A program made the translations under genes and the position numbers. DNA of 64,000 nt, from the IMG/VR virus record IMGVR_UViG_3300009001_000006, positions 49,833 to 113,832 of that record. One strand, written 5' to 3'. Shown here piece after piece: positions 19,101 through 29,233 of this stretch (position 1 is the first letter of the stretch; each line of letters begins with the position of its first letter). This stretch comes from a virus. The notes beneath the pieces are model-generated. The model was not told where the DNA came from, ran no database searches, and saw only the letters and a program-made list of their open reading frames with translations.

Positions 19101-22100
19101 TAAATTTAGGTTCTTTTGTTGGTACTCCAAGATTAAATTGTGCTCTATAATCACTTTCTAATAATTGTTTTAAACTGTCTCTACGATGAGTTAAGGCTAA
19201 AAGCTTGTCTTGTTGAGGAGAACTAGTTTGAGAATATAAATCTCTAATTCTATCCATAACCTCTAAATATTCAGCTTCATAAGTTTGTCTAGCACTTTGT
19301 GTTAAAAGCTCGCCCTTAGCAACACCGCCATCTTGACTATTTCCACCTAATTCAAATTCAGGAATACTAATTCTTCTAGCATAGTAATTAACAACACCAA
19401 GAGGATCTATTAAGCCTTTATTTCTAGCTTGTACAGCCTGACCGAATCTGTATTTGCTAGTATCTTCACCTACATTCTCACCACCCGTAGCGTCCATAAT
19501 CTCTGCATTAGTACGCTCAAATACTCTTCTACTATGCTCGGAATGCTGTTCAATCGCTTCTCTAGAAGCTGGTGTTGGTGGTGGTAAAGATCTAGGAGCT
19601 GGTAATGGATCGGCACTAGCGCCTGCGCCTCCTACATCAATCGGTGACGCAAAACTATCGTCATATAGCTCGTCGCCAATTCCTTGGCCTACTGAAGTCA
19701 TTCCTCTTGGGGCTCGTGGAATTGGTGCTGGAGGTACTGGTGGGGGCGTAACATCATCAGCTAGTCTAGCAACATCATCAAGAGTTGTTGCGCCTGTATC
19801 TATCTGAGTGGTTCCTGGTAGGGGGCTAGCATCATCAGCCATTCTAGCAACATCATCAAGAGTTGTTACGCCCGTATCTATCTGACTTGATCCTGGTAAT
19901 GGCTTAACATCATCAACCGCTGTGGCTGGAGCGGCTGGCACTGGAGGAGGCATCAAATCATCGGCTGCTTTGGTTGATAGTGGTACTTGAATATCTGGTG
20001 CGCCACTAGGCGTTGGTTTACCTTTCAATGTACGTCTAGATAGCTTAGCTGCTTTTTGACCAATTAATTTTCTACCCTTTTCTACAGCTTCGCCAACTTT
20101 CATTGTTGCGGCACTAACACCAGTTTTAGTGTTTGCTACAGCTTTAGCTAATATTCTAGGTGTTGCTGTTTTATAAAGACCCTTTATAACAGCATTAGCG
20201 CCAGCATCAGACAATAGCATTTCAGCAGCAAAACCAGTCCATTGACCTGCACTATATGAACCTGGATTTTCTTGAACTTTCTTAACAATTCTGTCTTTCC
20301 ATCCGCTAGGAAGCCAGCTATAGGCGTAACTATTCACACCATGACCAATGAGGTTTCCGGCCATAGCGCCACCAATAGTCCACAACGGTAAAGCAACCGC
20401 CGAACCAACACCAGCGGTAGGTACTCCAACAGCTGTACCTGCTACTACACCTAATCCACCGCCAATAATACCCCCAAGAGTGGGTAGAGCTTTAGAGGCT
20501 AATCCATAAAAATAAGCTTCAAGATCAACAGCATTTCTAGAAGCAATACTTCTTTCAAAAATATCATTAAATCCGCTTCTAACATTAGGTTCCATAGGTA
20601 ATTTTGGATCGCCACCATAATTTTTGCCAGTTACTGCTGGGTGGCTTGTAGACGCATTACCAACAGAATCTTTGCCAAATAATGGAATACCATGAGCAGC
20701 CTCCATCTCTATAGCAAACTCACGAGCATCTTTAAGAGAATCAAAAGATGTACTGCTCCAAGGTTGACCTTCTTTTTCTTTTTCTTTCCAATCAGGAATT
20801 AATACTTTTGCTCTTTGATATTTAATAATATTGCTAGGTGAAAAATATTGTTTCTTATGGTCACTAATAATCTTATTTAATTTAGTAACTTCTGTATCGC
20901 TAACACTACCATCTTTGTTGCCAATAAAATCCATATAATCAAATGGAACTGTATCTTTATTGGCTTCATAATCATCAACTGAATCTTTGTTATATCGTTT
21001 AAGATTGCCAAAATTACGATAAGCAGTTGTATTTCCTGTTCCAATCTGACCACCCATAGCTCTATATTCAACCTGACCGCCATTATAATAATTACCACTA
21101 TTAATAGAATTCAATAATGGTAGATTCTTCGCGGTTGCGGCCCTATTAACAACAAATTCACCAGGAGTAAGCATAGCTGGTACTGTATCTGTACCTCTTG
21201 GTTGGAAATTAATCATTTGTCCAGCAGCAGCATAAACAATACCTCCAGTAGCTAGACCTTGACTATCTGCTGGACGACCCAAACCTAATCTGTCGGCAAC
21301 AGCATTTAACTCTGCAACTATATTATCTGTGGCTGTCTTCATTCTAGAGGTAAAGTCGTCAGCACCCTGTCTTAATGCGTTAGCAGTCAACTCTGCGCCA
21401 GTACCAATCAATTTAGATTGTTGTTCTACAGCCAATGTTTGTTGTTTAATAGCTTCTTGATAAGCATCAACAAAAGGTTGGATTGCTGGATTCTGATCTT
21501 GTGGTGCGAAATCTGCTGCAAAAGTATCTCTAAACTGCTGGATAGTTGCAGGGTTGCCACCAGCATTTTCCAAAATAGTCATAGCATTATTAAAAAACGC
21601 TTCTTGTGTTCTGGCAAATTCTTCTGGAGTTTGAGTACTTTCTACCATTCTTAAACTAGAAATACCTTGAGCAATATCGTTCACAGTGCCTGTTCCAGCC
21701 ATAACGTTAGAGTAAGACACCTGTTCCTGTCTCATTTGCATCAATGCTTCTGGATTATTTACATTGGCAAGAAAATCCATTACACCACTACGTCTACCAG
21801 CAGAAATTCGCTGCTGCTCATCTATTTTCTTTAGGGCATTAGAGGCTCTATCAGTGCTAGTAGCTAGTATATCTAAAGCTCTTTGGTAACTATTAATTTT
21901 TGATGTAAGCTTAGCAATTTGTCCTGATCCAAGAGCACTAGTTTGTGTATTTGGATCTGCTTCTAACGCTCGTTTCTGAGCAATAGCTTCTGCTATCATG
22001 CTGCCAATTTTAGCAGCGTCAGTTGTTCCGCCAGTTAAACCTGATACAGAACCCATGAATGGTGCGTTTAGGTCGGCCAAGCTAATTGTTCTATTAAATT

Positions 22101-25100
22101 TATCCGCAAGATCATTGGCGCTTTGTAATTGTATGTCTCGAACCTTAATAACATTATCTTTTAATCTGTCTAATTGACCAGCAAGCTGATTAGATATGCC
22201 ACCAAGAACCCTGTTGGCCTCTACTTGTTTTTTAGCATATTCTTCAAAAGTACTTCTAGCTTTTTCTGCTGCTGCATCTAATTCTTCAAGACCTTTGATG
22301 TTATTGGCTAAATCTTCATAACTCATACCTTGTCTATTACCGGTAGAATCGCTAATATAGTTTATAATACTATCTTCAAGATCTTTCTTAATATTTTTGT
22401 CAATATCCACGCCAGTAAACATTGTTTGTAATCTGTCTCTAATATTACTTTCGGCACCAGCGTCAATAGGTCCGCTATCAGCAGTATCTCTAAGAATTAA
22501 TGGTAATTCTTTTCTCATTACTTGAAGACCTTTAACGAGATCTCCCATTTGTCTGGTTTCTTTAGTATCTCCTAAACTTGCATTAATATTATCTACAACA
22601 CCAGCTAGCTCTTGAGAACTATAAGCAGTTATATTAGATAATGTTCTAACAGCATTTTCTTCTGGATCTGCAGAAGCAACATTACCACCACTATATTCAT
22701 CAGCAATCCTAGATAATCTACTAGAACTAGCAGCAATCTCAGATGTAACCCTATTCATTGTGGCACCAAGCCTATTCATTACATCTGTAAGATTTAGAGT
22801 GAATTTTTGTAATTCTCTATTAACCCTTATCATTTGCCTATTAAGGGCTATGCTACGGTTTTGTGCTCCTGATTCTTCTGCAATAGCTCTAGCGACCTTT
22901 TTTCTCATTTCAGGATCAGAGCTTTCGTATTCTTTCTGAGCCGTACTAAGATCAATGCCCTGTCTTTCTCTTCTTTGTAGATATAATCTTTTATTAACTT
23001 CTTCACTAGCCTCAACAACAATCTTTTCGGCTTTTATTCTATCATCGCCGCTTAAAGTGTCAAGATATTCTTGTACGGTCTGGTTTTCTCCCATTTCATA
23101 ACCAGCGCCACTAAGCTTAGCTCTAGCCTGATTTTGTAATAATACATTAAGATCATTAATCCCACCAGAAGCATCCCTAGTACTAGCATACTGAGCTCTT
23201 CTTTGTTCTGCTGTTAAATTAGCTCTTTCAACAGTATCAACTTTACTCAAAAATTTTCTAGAAGATTCTGGATCTCTTGTAATACGTTGGGTTTCTAAAT
23301 CAACTAATTTTCTTAATTGTTCCAGTGAGGCTATTTGGGCAGCTAATTGTTGCTCTTGGGCTGTGTTATCAAAGAAACCCGAAATACCACTCAACAAAGT
23401 ATCACCCAAAACATACGTCAGCATAGTCCCAAAACCACTACCAAAAAATTTACCTATGGTACGAAATACAGGGGAAACTATCTTAAATAGCCCTTTAGTA
23501 AGTGTTGGCCCGATTGTTCTAAAGCCAAGCCTAATAGCGCCTACAATTAATTTACCTATTATACCACCAGCAAAATGGCCCTGTCTAGCAATACCTCCAC
23601 CAGCATAACCAATACGAGAGATACTACCCCCGCCAGAGTAACCTTTAGCACTTATTGAACCGCTAGAAATTTTACCTCCAGTAGCAGCCCTTAAAGCATC
23701 CATCGAAGAACTTTTGATTACATATGAATTAGCTGGTAAATTAGTCTTAAAATTATCAACCTTACCACTACCCTTACCTGGAACAATACCCATAGGTGCG
23801 CCATCAAGCATATCTGGATTAGCACCATAACCATTTTTATCTGCGTTATTTAATCTTTGCAATTGCATGTCAGAAAACTGTGAGGCTACTTCTGGAGATA
23901 GTACCCCTTCTCCTGCGGCCAAATGTACAGGAACCAATGGCCCATCAGATCCGCTAGAGTAACCTACGCGACCACCAATAGCCATACCCCTTCTGCCACC
24001 ACGACGACGACCACGCCCCATTGGCATAGGAACCATACTTGCTGCTTGAGTCATTCTAGCAGCAGCCATAAAGCCTATTACGGTAGATAATGTACTAAGA
24101 AAACCTTCTAAACCACTGCTTAAAGCATTCCAAATTCTATTACTTTCTATTTCCTGAGCAGATTTACTCAAAGCTTGATTCAAAGCCTCATAATCATCAT
24201 TTAATTGCTTAACTAGTTCTTGTCTTTCTGCTATTGTTTGAGCCATATCTAAGCGGCTAAGTGTTTTATCTAAATTACTAGAGGCTTCAGTTACACCCCT
24301 CATAGCGTTTTCTACTTCTTTAGCTGTAGATTCTTTAATAAATCCACTAACGGCGCCACCAGCTAAACCAATAGCACCACCAACAGCAGCTCCTCTTCTA
24401 CCAAACGCTTGTTGACCTAATACAGCACCACTCAAACCAAAGCTACCAGCAGATTTTAACGCTCCAGTAACACCAGCCACAGCTTCGCTATGATCTGATA
24501 CGGTTCCGGTAAGCTTGTCGAAGGAATCGATTAGTTGTGGTAATTTACTAGCTAATAATGTTGAACCTGCACCTAGTATTCCTGTCAGCCCTCCCATCTT
24601 ATCACCAATCATAGTGATTTTATCGGCCACATCAGGGAAAGAACTAGATAGTCGAGCCATACCAGGAAGATTAGCTGTACTAAATTTAGTACCAATATCG
24701 TCAAGTATTTTACCAAAACCAGATTCTATACTTTCCTGTGCTCCTCTAAGATCCATTTTATCAAATGCGCCAAACTTACCCTCGCTTAAGGATTTTTGTG
24801 CTCTAAAGTCTATATCTTTTGTTTTCATTCCTTCGGTTAAGAAGCCCAATTCTTTAGCCATTTTTTCTTGAGCTTCAGCTGCCATATCAATAGCATCTAT
24901 TTGACTATCAAGTGTATCGGCCCATTCTGCTGATTTAGCTTTTATTTCCTCAAGAGATAAACCTTTCTTCATCATATCAATTAAATCATCCAGACTTTCA
25001 CCAAAAACATCAGGATCAATTTGATCTACACCGCCATACATTCTTTCTACAAGATCTTGTACTTGGGCTCTGACTACACCTTCTACATCAGCATCACCAA

Positions 25101-28100
25101 TAGATTCCATATTTTTAGTAATAATATCCTGAATATCAATTTGATATCCTGTGTTTTCATCCGCTCTTTGGGCGGCAGTATTCATAATTCTGGCACGAAT
25201 CATCTTCTCATATTTTTCAACTGTCATGCCTAATTTTTCAGCCATTCTAGCAACATAAGCGGCTTTATCATCTTCAACACTGCCACCACCAGCAAAACGC
25301 TGAACAAAACCAACAGCACCACCCTTATTAAAGCCTTGAATTCTGTCGGCTTTATTTAATTTATTGAGTTTTTCAGAACCAAGCTTTTTAGCCGCTTCTT
25401 TATTAATTACAAACTCGCCAGGAGTTAATAATGCTGGTACAGTATCTTGTGGTGAGCCACCATTAGCAAATCTTTGTATTTGTTTACGATATCTATTAAC
25501 TTGACCTAGAAAATCATTAGGACTTTTCCCCTTACCAAATACTGTTCTAGTAGTATCAGTAGGAATATCTGATGGTATACCGAATAATGCAGCAGCATTC
25601 CCTATACCTCCAGCAAAATCGATAGGATCATTTGTTTCATCTTTATCATATGGTGCTCCTAGTGTAGCAATAGCAGCTTCAAGATATGCCCCAATAGCAT
25701 TGTATAATCCAGCTTTTTCCATCTGATTTTTATCTAGGGCGGCAGCTGATGCACCCACTCTACTAGCCATATTATTACCAACTACAGCTACAGTTTGCTC
25801 AAAACCATCAGTCATCATTTTTTCATATTCATCAGATAATTTTTTATCTAATGTTTTGCCAATAAGTTGGACCGTATCACCATCTTCGGTTTTGGCTGTT
25901 ACGTTTCTAGGACTACCATATAAACCAACTAAACCATATTGTTTAGCTCCAACAAGTTCTTGTTCTTCTTGAGCAACAGCTTGTCTTTGCTGAATTCTTT
26001 TTTGTAGTTGTGATACAGTAAATAGGTTCTTTTGTACGTTCGGGTTTTCTAATAGTGCAGCAGCTTGTTTTTCGGTTAGTCTTTCTATATCAGATTTATT
26101 AATTTTACCAGTTTTAGCAACCTTAATACCTCCAACATCACCGCCATCATCAAATCTTTGTACCAACCCACCACTAGCGAACTGTTCTAAAAATTCTACA
26201 TTACTAAATTGATCATAAAGATTTTGAGGGATAGATGTTGGGGCATTGATGGTGCCCTGCAATTGTTTGGTGGATCTTTTGTCCTGGCTGCCAGATCTTA
26301 AAGCATCGTCTAGTCTTTGTTGTCTTTGTTGTGTAATTTTTTCAGCAGGAATTATTAATGCGGTGATTTGTCGAGCGCCAGACATAATGCTCTGTGCTTG
26401 AGGACTAAAATCTCCGCTCTTAGTTTCACCAGCACTGCTTAATACCATAAATTCTTTAAATTTATCTAAATCATCAGCAGATAATACAAAATTTTTACCG
26501 AATCTTTGAGTAGCAAAAGTGGTTTTACCAGAACCTGCTGGCCCACTAATAACATCATAATCTTTGCCAGAACTTAAAATAGCATTTAATACGTCTTTAC
26601 TACCAGCACCAATCATATCGCTATCAAAGATACCAACGCCACCAAATTGTTCACCCTGTTTAACGCCTCCACCTCCAGCAAATTTTTGCACCATGCCGCC
26701 AGAAGCTAACTTACTTCTTTCTCTATCATAAACAAGTTTTTTATTACCCATACTTTCAAGAGTTTTTAATTGTGTCGCCTTAACTTTTTCTGACTGCACC
26801 TTTCCTGTTGCAACATTATCTTTATTAGATGTTCTAAGAGCAACACCTTCAGCAACCATCTGGTTTACAATACTATTAGGAACACTATGAACAGGTCTAC
26901 CGCCAACAGATTGTCCCTGCGTTAAAGCCTTACCTAAACTATGGTCAATAGACATTTTGCGAGAATCAGTAAAAGCCCCTTGAGCTATTTCTGTAGCTCT
27001 TTGACCTAGAGCCCTTTCCCACGCTAAACCCTTTTTGATTTCATAAGCATCATAACCTTCACCACGACTAGTCATTGGTCCAACTGGACTAGATTCTGGA
27101 ATATAGGATACATGCCACGAGTCGCCGTCATATGCATCATGCGCCTGTATTTTTTCGATTCGTCCCCCACGAGCATAACCCTTAATTCTACCACCACGAT
27201 TCAACTGCTCAAGATTTTCTACACCTATTTTTTCAACAGCTTTCTTGCGAATGACATATTCACCTGGTGTTAGCATTGCTTCTACAGTATCTCTATTGCC
27301 AGTACCAGGAACCTTGCCACCACTAGCAAAACGCGGAACTGGACCGCCTTTATTAAGTCCTAGACCTGAATCTGAATCACCGCCATCAATATTAAGATTT
27401 GATATTGTACCATTTAATTCTTGCATTGTGGCCATGAGGTCGGCCATAGTTTTCATTAAACCACTAAGAGCATCAGTATTACTAGACATAATAGTAATCT
27501 GACTAGTCAAAGCATCTGTATTAGCGGAAATAGCAGCTGTATTAGCTAATATAACATCGCTATAATCATCTTTCTCTGATCCGCCAGCACCACCGCCACC
27601 AGTACCTCCACCAGTACCACGACCAGTACCTCCACCACCTCCTCCGCCACCAGGCATGCCTCCAGTAGCACCACCTCCGCCACTGCTAGTTTTTCCTAAG
27701 CCCCCCAGAAAACCGCTACCAAATTCACTAAGAATCGAGGCTCCTTTAATAGCAGCAAGAGCTGTTAACATGGGTAGTAAAGGTTTAAGTGCGCCAGCAA
27801 GACTAATAAAAGCATTAGCTGTTGTTAAACTTACGCTAGCTATAGTTCTAAAAGTTGTACTATTGCCAATATCTCTTACCAACGCCACAAATGATTGTCT
27901 TGTTTTCTCAAATTGCACAGCAAGTGAGGCTTGGGCTTGTATTGCGGCTTTGCTAAGACTGCTCTGACCACCCTGAGCCACAGCCAAAGCTTGTTGTGCT
28001 GTGGTAAATTGTTGAATAAGAGGAATAACCTTACCTATCTGGCGGAAACCACCAAGCTCTTCAACAATCTGACCAAAGCGAACATCTCTAGGGTCTAGAC

Positions 28101-29208
28101 CCTGTAAACCTTCGCTTAGTCTGCGAACAGCTTCATAAGGACCAACGAATTTTCCTTCTAAATCTGTTAAAGTGATACCATATTCTTTAAGGGCTTCAAT
28201 AGTTGAACCTCTTTGAATTCTTGTGAATATGGTTCTTAAACCAGTAGCGATTGTTTCAGCACCTTCACGAGTAGTGGCTCTAACGCTAGTAAATAATGCT
28301 ACGAATTCATTTAAAGCATCTGTACCCTGACTAACACCTTGACTAGCACTAGCAAACACACCACCAGTACGCTGAATAGCTTTGATAATGTCGCCAGCTT
28401 CTACAGCAAAAGCGGCTGCAACAGCATTAATGCTACCAAGAGAAGCTTCCAATTCAGAGCTAGATATACTGAACTGCTTCATTAAAGCAATGCTGCCTTC
28501 AACAGTATCGTTAAGATTATCAAAAGAAGGAGCTAGTGCAGATTTAGCTAGAGCTTCAAGTGCTGTTTTAGCTTCTTGAGCACTTAAACCAGCTTGAGCA
28601 AGTGTTACAGAAATTTGTAATAGATCTGTGGAGGCAACACCAAGATTAGTAGATAGTCTTGTAATTTCATTAGTAATACCCTGTAATCCAGCAACGCTAC
28701 TTCCGGTAACTTGACTTAACCTAATTAATTGTCTATCAAACTGAACAAATTCTTTATAGGCACTATTAACAGCATTGGTTAAACTATAAACAACGCCGGT
28801 AACAGCACTAAACGCAGCAAATCTTCTAATAGCAAGACCAGATTGCTTGCCAAATTCTTGAATCTGTGATGTGGCAGTATCTATAGATTTACCGGCGCTC
28901 GAAGTCTGTTTTTGTATTTTGGTTAAAGACTGTATAGAACCAGAACCTAAGCCACTTAAACCTGCACCTAATTGAGCAATGCTTTGATTTAATTGGGTAA
29001 CATTTTTATTGGCTAGAGCAGCATTTCTTGATAAAGACTGTAATTGTTTATTAATATTAGCAACATTTTTAGCTGCTGCTCCCTTTAGATCCAAATCGAC
29101 CTTAACTTTAATACCAGAAAGTTGCTTTCTCATTTGAGAAGCAATAGCTCTAGTATTAGTAGGACCTCTAAGATTAATCTGTGCGGTAAGATTAAATGCT
29201 GCTGCCAT
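16138..29208 (-). CDS. giant tape measure protein with embedded enzyme-like modules
   Basis: 4356 residues, by far the longest gene here. The N-terminal ~400 residues match the TP901-type tape measure core ('LAQAGLSAQEAKTALEALAK', 'RGSTIEALKEYG'). 'PAMLTPGEFVVNRAA'-type segments recur near residues 645, 1258, 2680 and 4170, with a degenerate copy near 1755. Between the first two lie three enzyme-like blocks separated by Gly-rich '[KR]F[AD].GG' linkers: a staphylococcal-nuclease-like segment ('YDGDSWHV', about 690), a P-loop ('GPAGSGKTTF', about 889) and a PD-(D/E)XK-like segment (about 1170-1220). A hydrophobic membrane-like stretch lies near 2870-2940, and Pro-rich tandem repeats near 3100. 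At roughly 0.15 nm per residue it predicts a tail of about 0.6 micrometre. Confidence 0.95.
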   Translation of the reverse strand: MAAAFNLTAQINLRGPTNTRAIASQMRKQLSGIKVKVDLDLKGAAAKNVANINKQLQSLSRNAALANKNVTQLNQSIAQLGAGLSGLGSGSIQSLTKIQKQTSSAGKSIDTATSQIQEFGKQSGLAIRRFAAFSAVTGVVYSLTNAVNSAYKEFVQFDRQLIRLSQVTGSSVAGLQGITNEITRLSTNLGVASTDLLQISVTLAQAGLSAQEAKTALEALAKSALAPSFDNLNDTVEGSIALMKQFSISSSELEASLGSINAVAAAFAVEAGDIIKAIQRTGGVFASASQGVSQGTDALNEFVALFTSVRATTREGAETIATGLRTIFTRIQRGSTIEALKEYGITLTDLEGKFVGPYEAVRRLSEGLQGLDPRDVRFGQIVEELGGFRQIGKVIPLIQQFTTAQQALAVAQGGQSSLSKAAIQAQASLAVQFEKTRQSFVALVRDIGNSTTFRTIASVSLTTANAFISLAGALKPLLPMLTALAAIKGASILSEFGSGFLGGLGKTSSGGGGATGGMPGGGGGGGGTGRGTGGGTGGGGAGGSEKDDYSDVILANTAAISANTDALTSQITIMSSNTDALSGLMKTMADLMATMQELNGTISNLNIDGGDSDSGLGLNKGGPVPRFASGGKVPGTGNRDTVEAMLTPGEYVIRKKAVEKIGVENLEQLNRGGRIKGYARGGRIEKIQAHDAYDGDSWHVSYIPESSPVGPMTSRGEGYDAYEIKKGLAWERALGQRATEIAQGAFTDSRKMSIDHSLGKALTQGQSVGGRPVHSVPNSIVNQMVAEGVALRTSNKDNVATGKVQSEKVKATQLKTLESMGNKKLVYDRERSKLASGGMVQKFAGGGGVKQGEQFGGVGIFDSDMIGAGSKDVLNAILSSGKDYDVISGPAGSGKTTFATQRFGKNFVLSADDLDKFKEFMVLSSAGETKSGDFSPQAQSIMSGARQITALIIPAEKITQQRQQRLDDALRSGSQDKRSTKQLQGTINAPTSIPQNLYDQFSNVEFLEQFASGGLVQRFDDGGDVGGIKVAKTGKINKSDIERLTEKQAAALLENPNVQKNLFTVSQLQKRIQQRQAVAQEEQELVGAKQYGLVGLYGSPRNVTAKTEDGDTVQLIGKTLDKKLSDEYEKMMTDGFEQTVAVVGNNMASRVGASAAALDKNQMEKAGLYNAIGAYLEAAIATLGAPYDKDETNDPIDFAGGIGNAAALFGIPSDIPTDTTRTVFGKGKSPNDFLGQVNRYRKQIQRFANGGSPQDTVPALLTPGEFVINKEAAKKLGSEKLNKLNKADRIQGFNKGGAVGFVQRFAGGGSVEDDKAAYVARMAEKLGMTVEKYEKMIRARIMNTAAQRADENTGYQIDIQDIITKNMESIGDADVEGVVRAQVQDLVERMYGGVDQIDPDVFGESLDDLIDMMKKGLSLEEIKAKSAEWADTLDSQIDAIDMAAEAQEKMAKELGFLTEGMKTKDIDFRAQKSLSEGKFGAFDKMDLRGAQESIESGFGKILDDIGTKFSTANLPGMARLSSSFPDVADKITMIGDKMGGLTGILGAGSTLLASKLPQLIDSFDKLTGTVSDHSEAVAGVTGALKSAGSFGLSGAVLGQQAFGRRGAAVGGAIGLAGGAVSGFIKESTAKEVENAMRGVTEASSNLDKTLSRLDMAQTIAERQELVKQLNDDYEALNQALSKSAQEIESNRIWNALSSGLEGFLSTLSTVIGFMAAARMTQAASMVPMPMGRGRRRGGRRGMAIGGRVGYSSGSDGPLVPVHLAAGEGVLSPEVASQFSDMQLQRLNNADKNGYGANPDMLDGAPMGIVPGKGSGKVDNFKTNLPANSYVIKSSSMDALRAATGGKISSGSISAKGYSGGGSISRIGYAGGGIARQGHFAGGIIGKLIVGAIRLGFRTIGPTLTKGLFKIVSPVFRTIGKFFGSGFGTMLTYVLGDTLLSGISGFFDNTAQEQQLAAQIASLEQLRKLVDLETQRITRDPESSRKFLSKVDTVERANLTAEQRRAQYASTRDASGGINDLNVLLQNQARAKLSGAGYEMGENQTVQEYLDTLSGDDRIKAEKIVVEASEEVNKRLYLQRRERQGIDLSTAQKEYESSDPEMRKKVARAIAEESGAQNRSIALNRQMIRVNRELQKFTLNLTDVMNRLGATMNRVTSEIAASSSRLSRIADEYSGGNVASADPEENAVRTLSNITAYSSQELAGVVDNINASLGDTKETRQMGDLVKGLQVMRKELPLILRDTADSGPIDAGAESNIRDRLQTMFTGVDIDKNIKKDLEDSIINYISDSTGNRQGMSYEDLANNIKGLEELDAAAEKARSTFEEYAKKQVEANRVLGGISNQLAGQLDRLKDNVIKVRDIQLQSANDLADKFNRTISLADLNAPFMGSVSGLTGGTTDAAKIGSMIAEAIAQKRALEADPNTQTSALGSGQIAKLTSKINSYQRALDILATSTDRASNALKKIDEQQRISAGRRSGVMDFLANVNNPEALMQMRQEQVSYSNVMAGTGTVNDIAQGISSLRMVESTQTPEEFARTQEAFFNNAMTILENAGGNPATIQQFRDTFAADFAPQDQNPAIQPFVDAYQEAIKQQTLAVEQQSKLIGTGAELTANALRQGADDFTSRMKTATDNIVAELNAVADRLGLGRPADSQGLATGGIVYAAAGQMINFQPRGTDTVPAMLTPGEFVVNRAATAKNLPLLNSINSGNYYNGGQVEYRAMGGQIGTGNTTAYRNFGNLKRYNKDSVDDYEANKDTVPFDYMDFIGNKDGSVSDTEVTKLNKIISDHKKQYFSPSNIIKYQRAKVLIPDWKEKEKEGQPWSSTSFDSLKDAREFAIEMEAAHGIPLFGKDSVGNASTSHPAVTGKNYGGDPKLPMEPNVRSGFNDIFERSIASRNAVDLEAYFYGLASKALPTLGGIIGGGLGVVAGTAVGVPTAGVGSAVALPLWTIGGAMAGNLIGHGVNSYAYSWLPSGWKDRIVKKVQENPGSYSAGQWTGFAAEMLLSDAGANAVIKGLYKTATPRILAKAVANTKTGVSAATMKVGEAVEKGRKLIGQKAAKLSRRTLKGKPTPSGAPDIQVPLSTKAADDLMPPPVPAAPATAVDDVKPLPGSSQIDTGVTTLDDVARMADDASPLPGTTQIDTGATTLDDVARLADDVTPPPVPPAPIPRAPRGMTSVGQGIGDELYDDSFASPIDVGGAGASADPLPAPRSLPPPTPASREAIEQHSEHSRRVFERTNAEIMDATGGENVGEDTSKYRFGQAVQARNKGLIDPLGVVNYYARRISIPEFELGGNSQDGGVAKGELLTQSARQTYEAEYLEVMDRIRDLYSQTSSPQQDKLLALTHRRDSLKQLLESDYRAQFNLGVPTKEPKFNLEPPTKPKSVEPNDLEKAMLKDSVIDDNVRLQELLVQQQQGTTVTSNAQLLAGFQQRFQALQTAKDEGTESDSTLLNKFNNTKLDYTRTFGPVKGVSDEPIKAGLLSIAATKQQVDDESEALKADMMMKAANAEWMSKSSQGKATEKQKKQTAADINKMMSKYEAQSGASTPAQLKGYLQKEADRRSELKAKHKEWDKYYKDKDNYDDKYLEFEFLQKRWKFREELGNDPEQRIGGNDTLGLRTLQYVLFNHPANASFGGTRINPFKQMDDDMLYGKPGLNLEEVMNPYTTTVNNNIQKLLKNYGQSLGIPGANPIPQTESDMDNWLKGINPDAIQLLDSDVADPGWMLDTLKNMYNVGVTDELGDTIASKFGLWSVTGAANSFNRDFGKQYEQAFLNKTRKRLQDISKQKGKEAESLPQDKVGSWEDIAGALEKYTAQMNRGIYGRANPGFAPLNFPRFGPGVGTEEQRIKKYRNAINGQVPKFIKDNFDYEFGGITSADGFDTVARRLGINMAGDALRETVLTDRNSIKRIRAGKTYAVNRALSGAGTGGAKQAAGIANLFASAGSTEISAQDRDRFTDLSGETTKKTTILGLLASALNFGQRLGITNRQARLDYVKDFDFASTLQDPIYGKYEKDLDSSILKLKPIYTLWDSLKNYFVKGDQTTARIIDENAAGVISDTQTKAGSFTIGGKQISANGFLDKYQAALAPGKDPYNMILEGGGILTESGKGGKGQQEFRGLIGAPTPFDNKEFIVSQKEIQMQEPVKRARGGSIPNYLSGGGSTLVNYQPKGTDTVPAMLTPGEFVVNRAATQKHLPLLKSINNGSMPTHMGGATYARSGGVIQARNYFDGGLSSMGRMVGGALGLDMSGAESVFNTFIRNFNSETSAFGGLINNLARVFPALGGPVNNFGNHVDKLVNALNGLKNIEIKGPNIPDTINVNSDTIRVELIAPQDSNYKLSEEDKRQIAEALQTKLQALTTLGRIA

Positions 29209-29233
29209 CTATAAAATACCTTATATATGTAAA

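Noticed and set aside
20877-21098. 73-residue ORF within the tape measure on the same strand
   Set aside because: Out-of-frame shadow, Ile/Met/Leu-rich, with no ribosome site.
26100-26560. Tape measure P-loop as a complete zeta-toxin-type kinase
   Set aside because: Only the Walker A-like motif is clear; the substrate and Arg motifs of zeta toxins are not recognisable, so only a P-loop-like module is claimed.
27245-27967. Pro-rich plus-strand ORFs opposite the Gly-rich tape measure segment
   Set aside because: Complement of the Gly codons of the real gene; no start signals.
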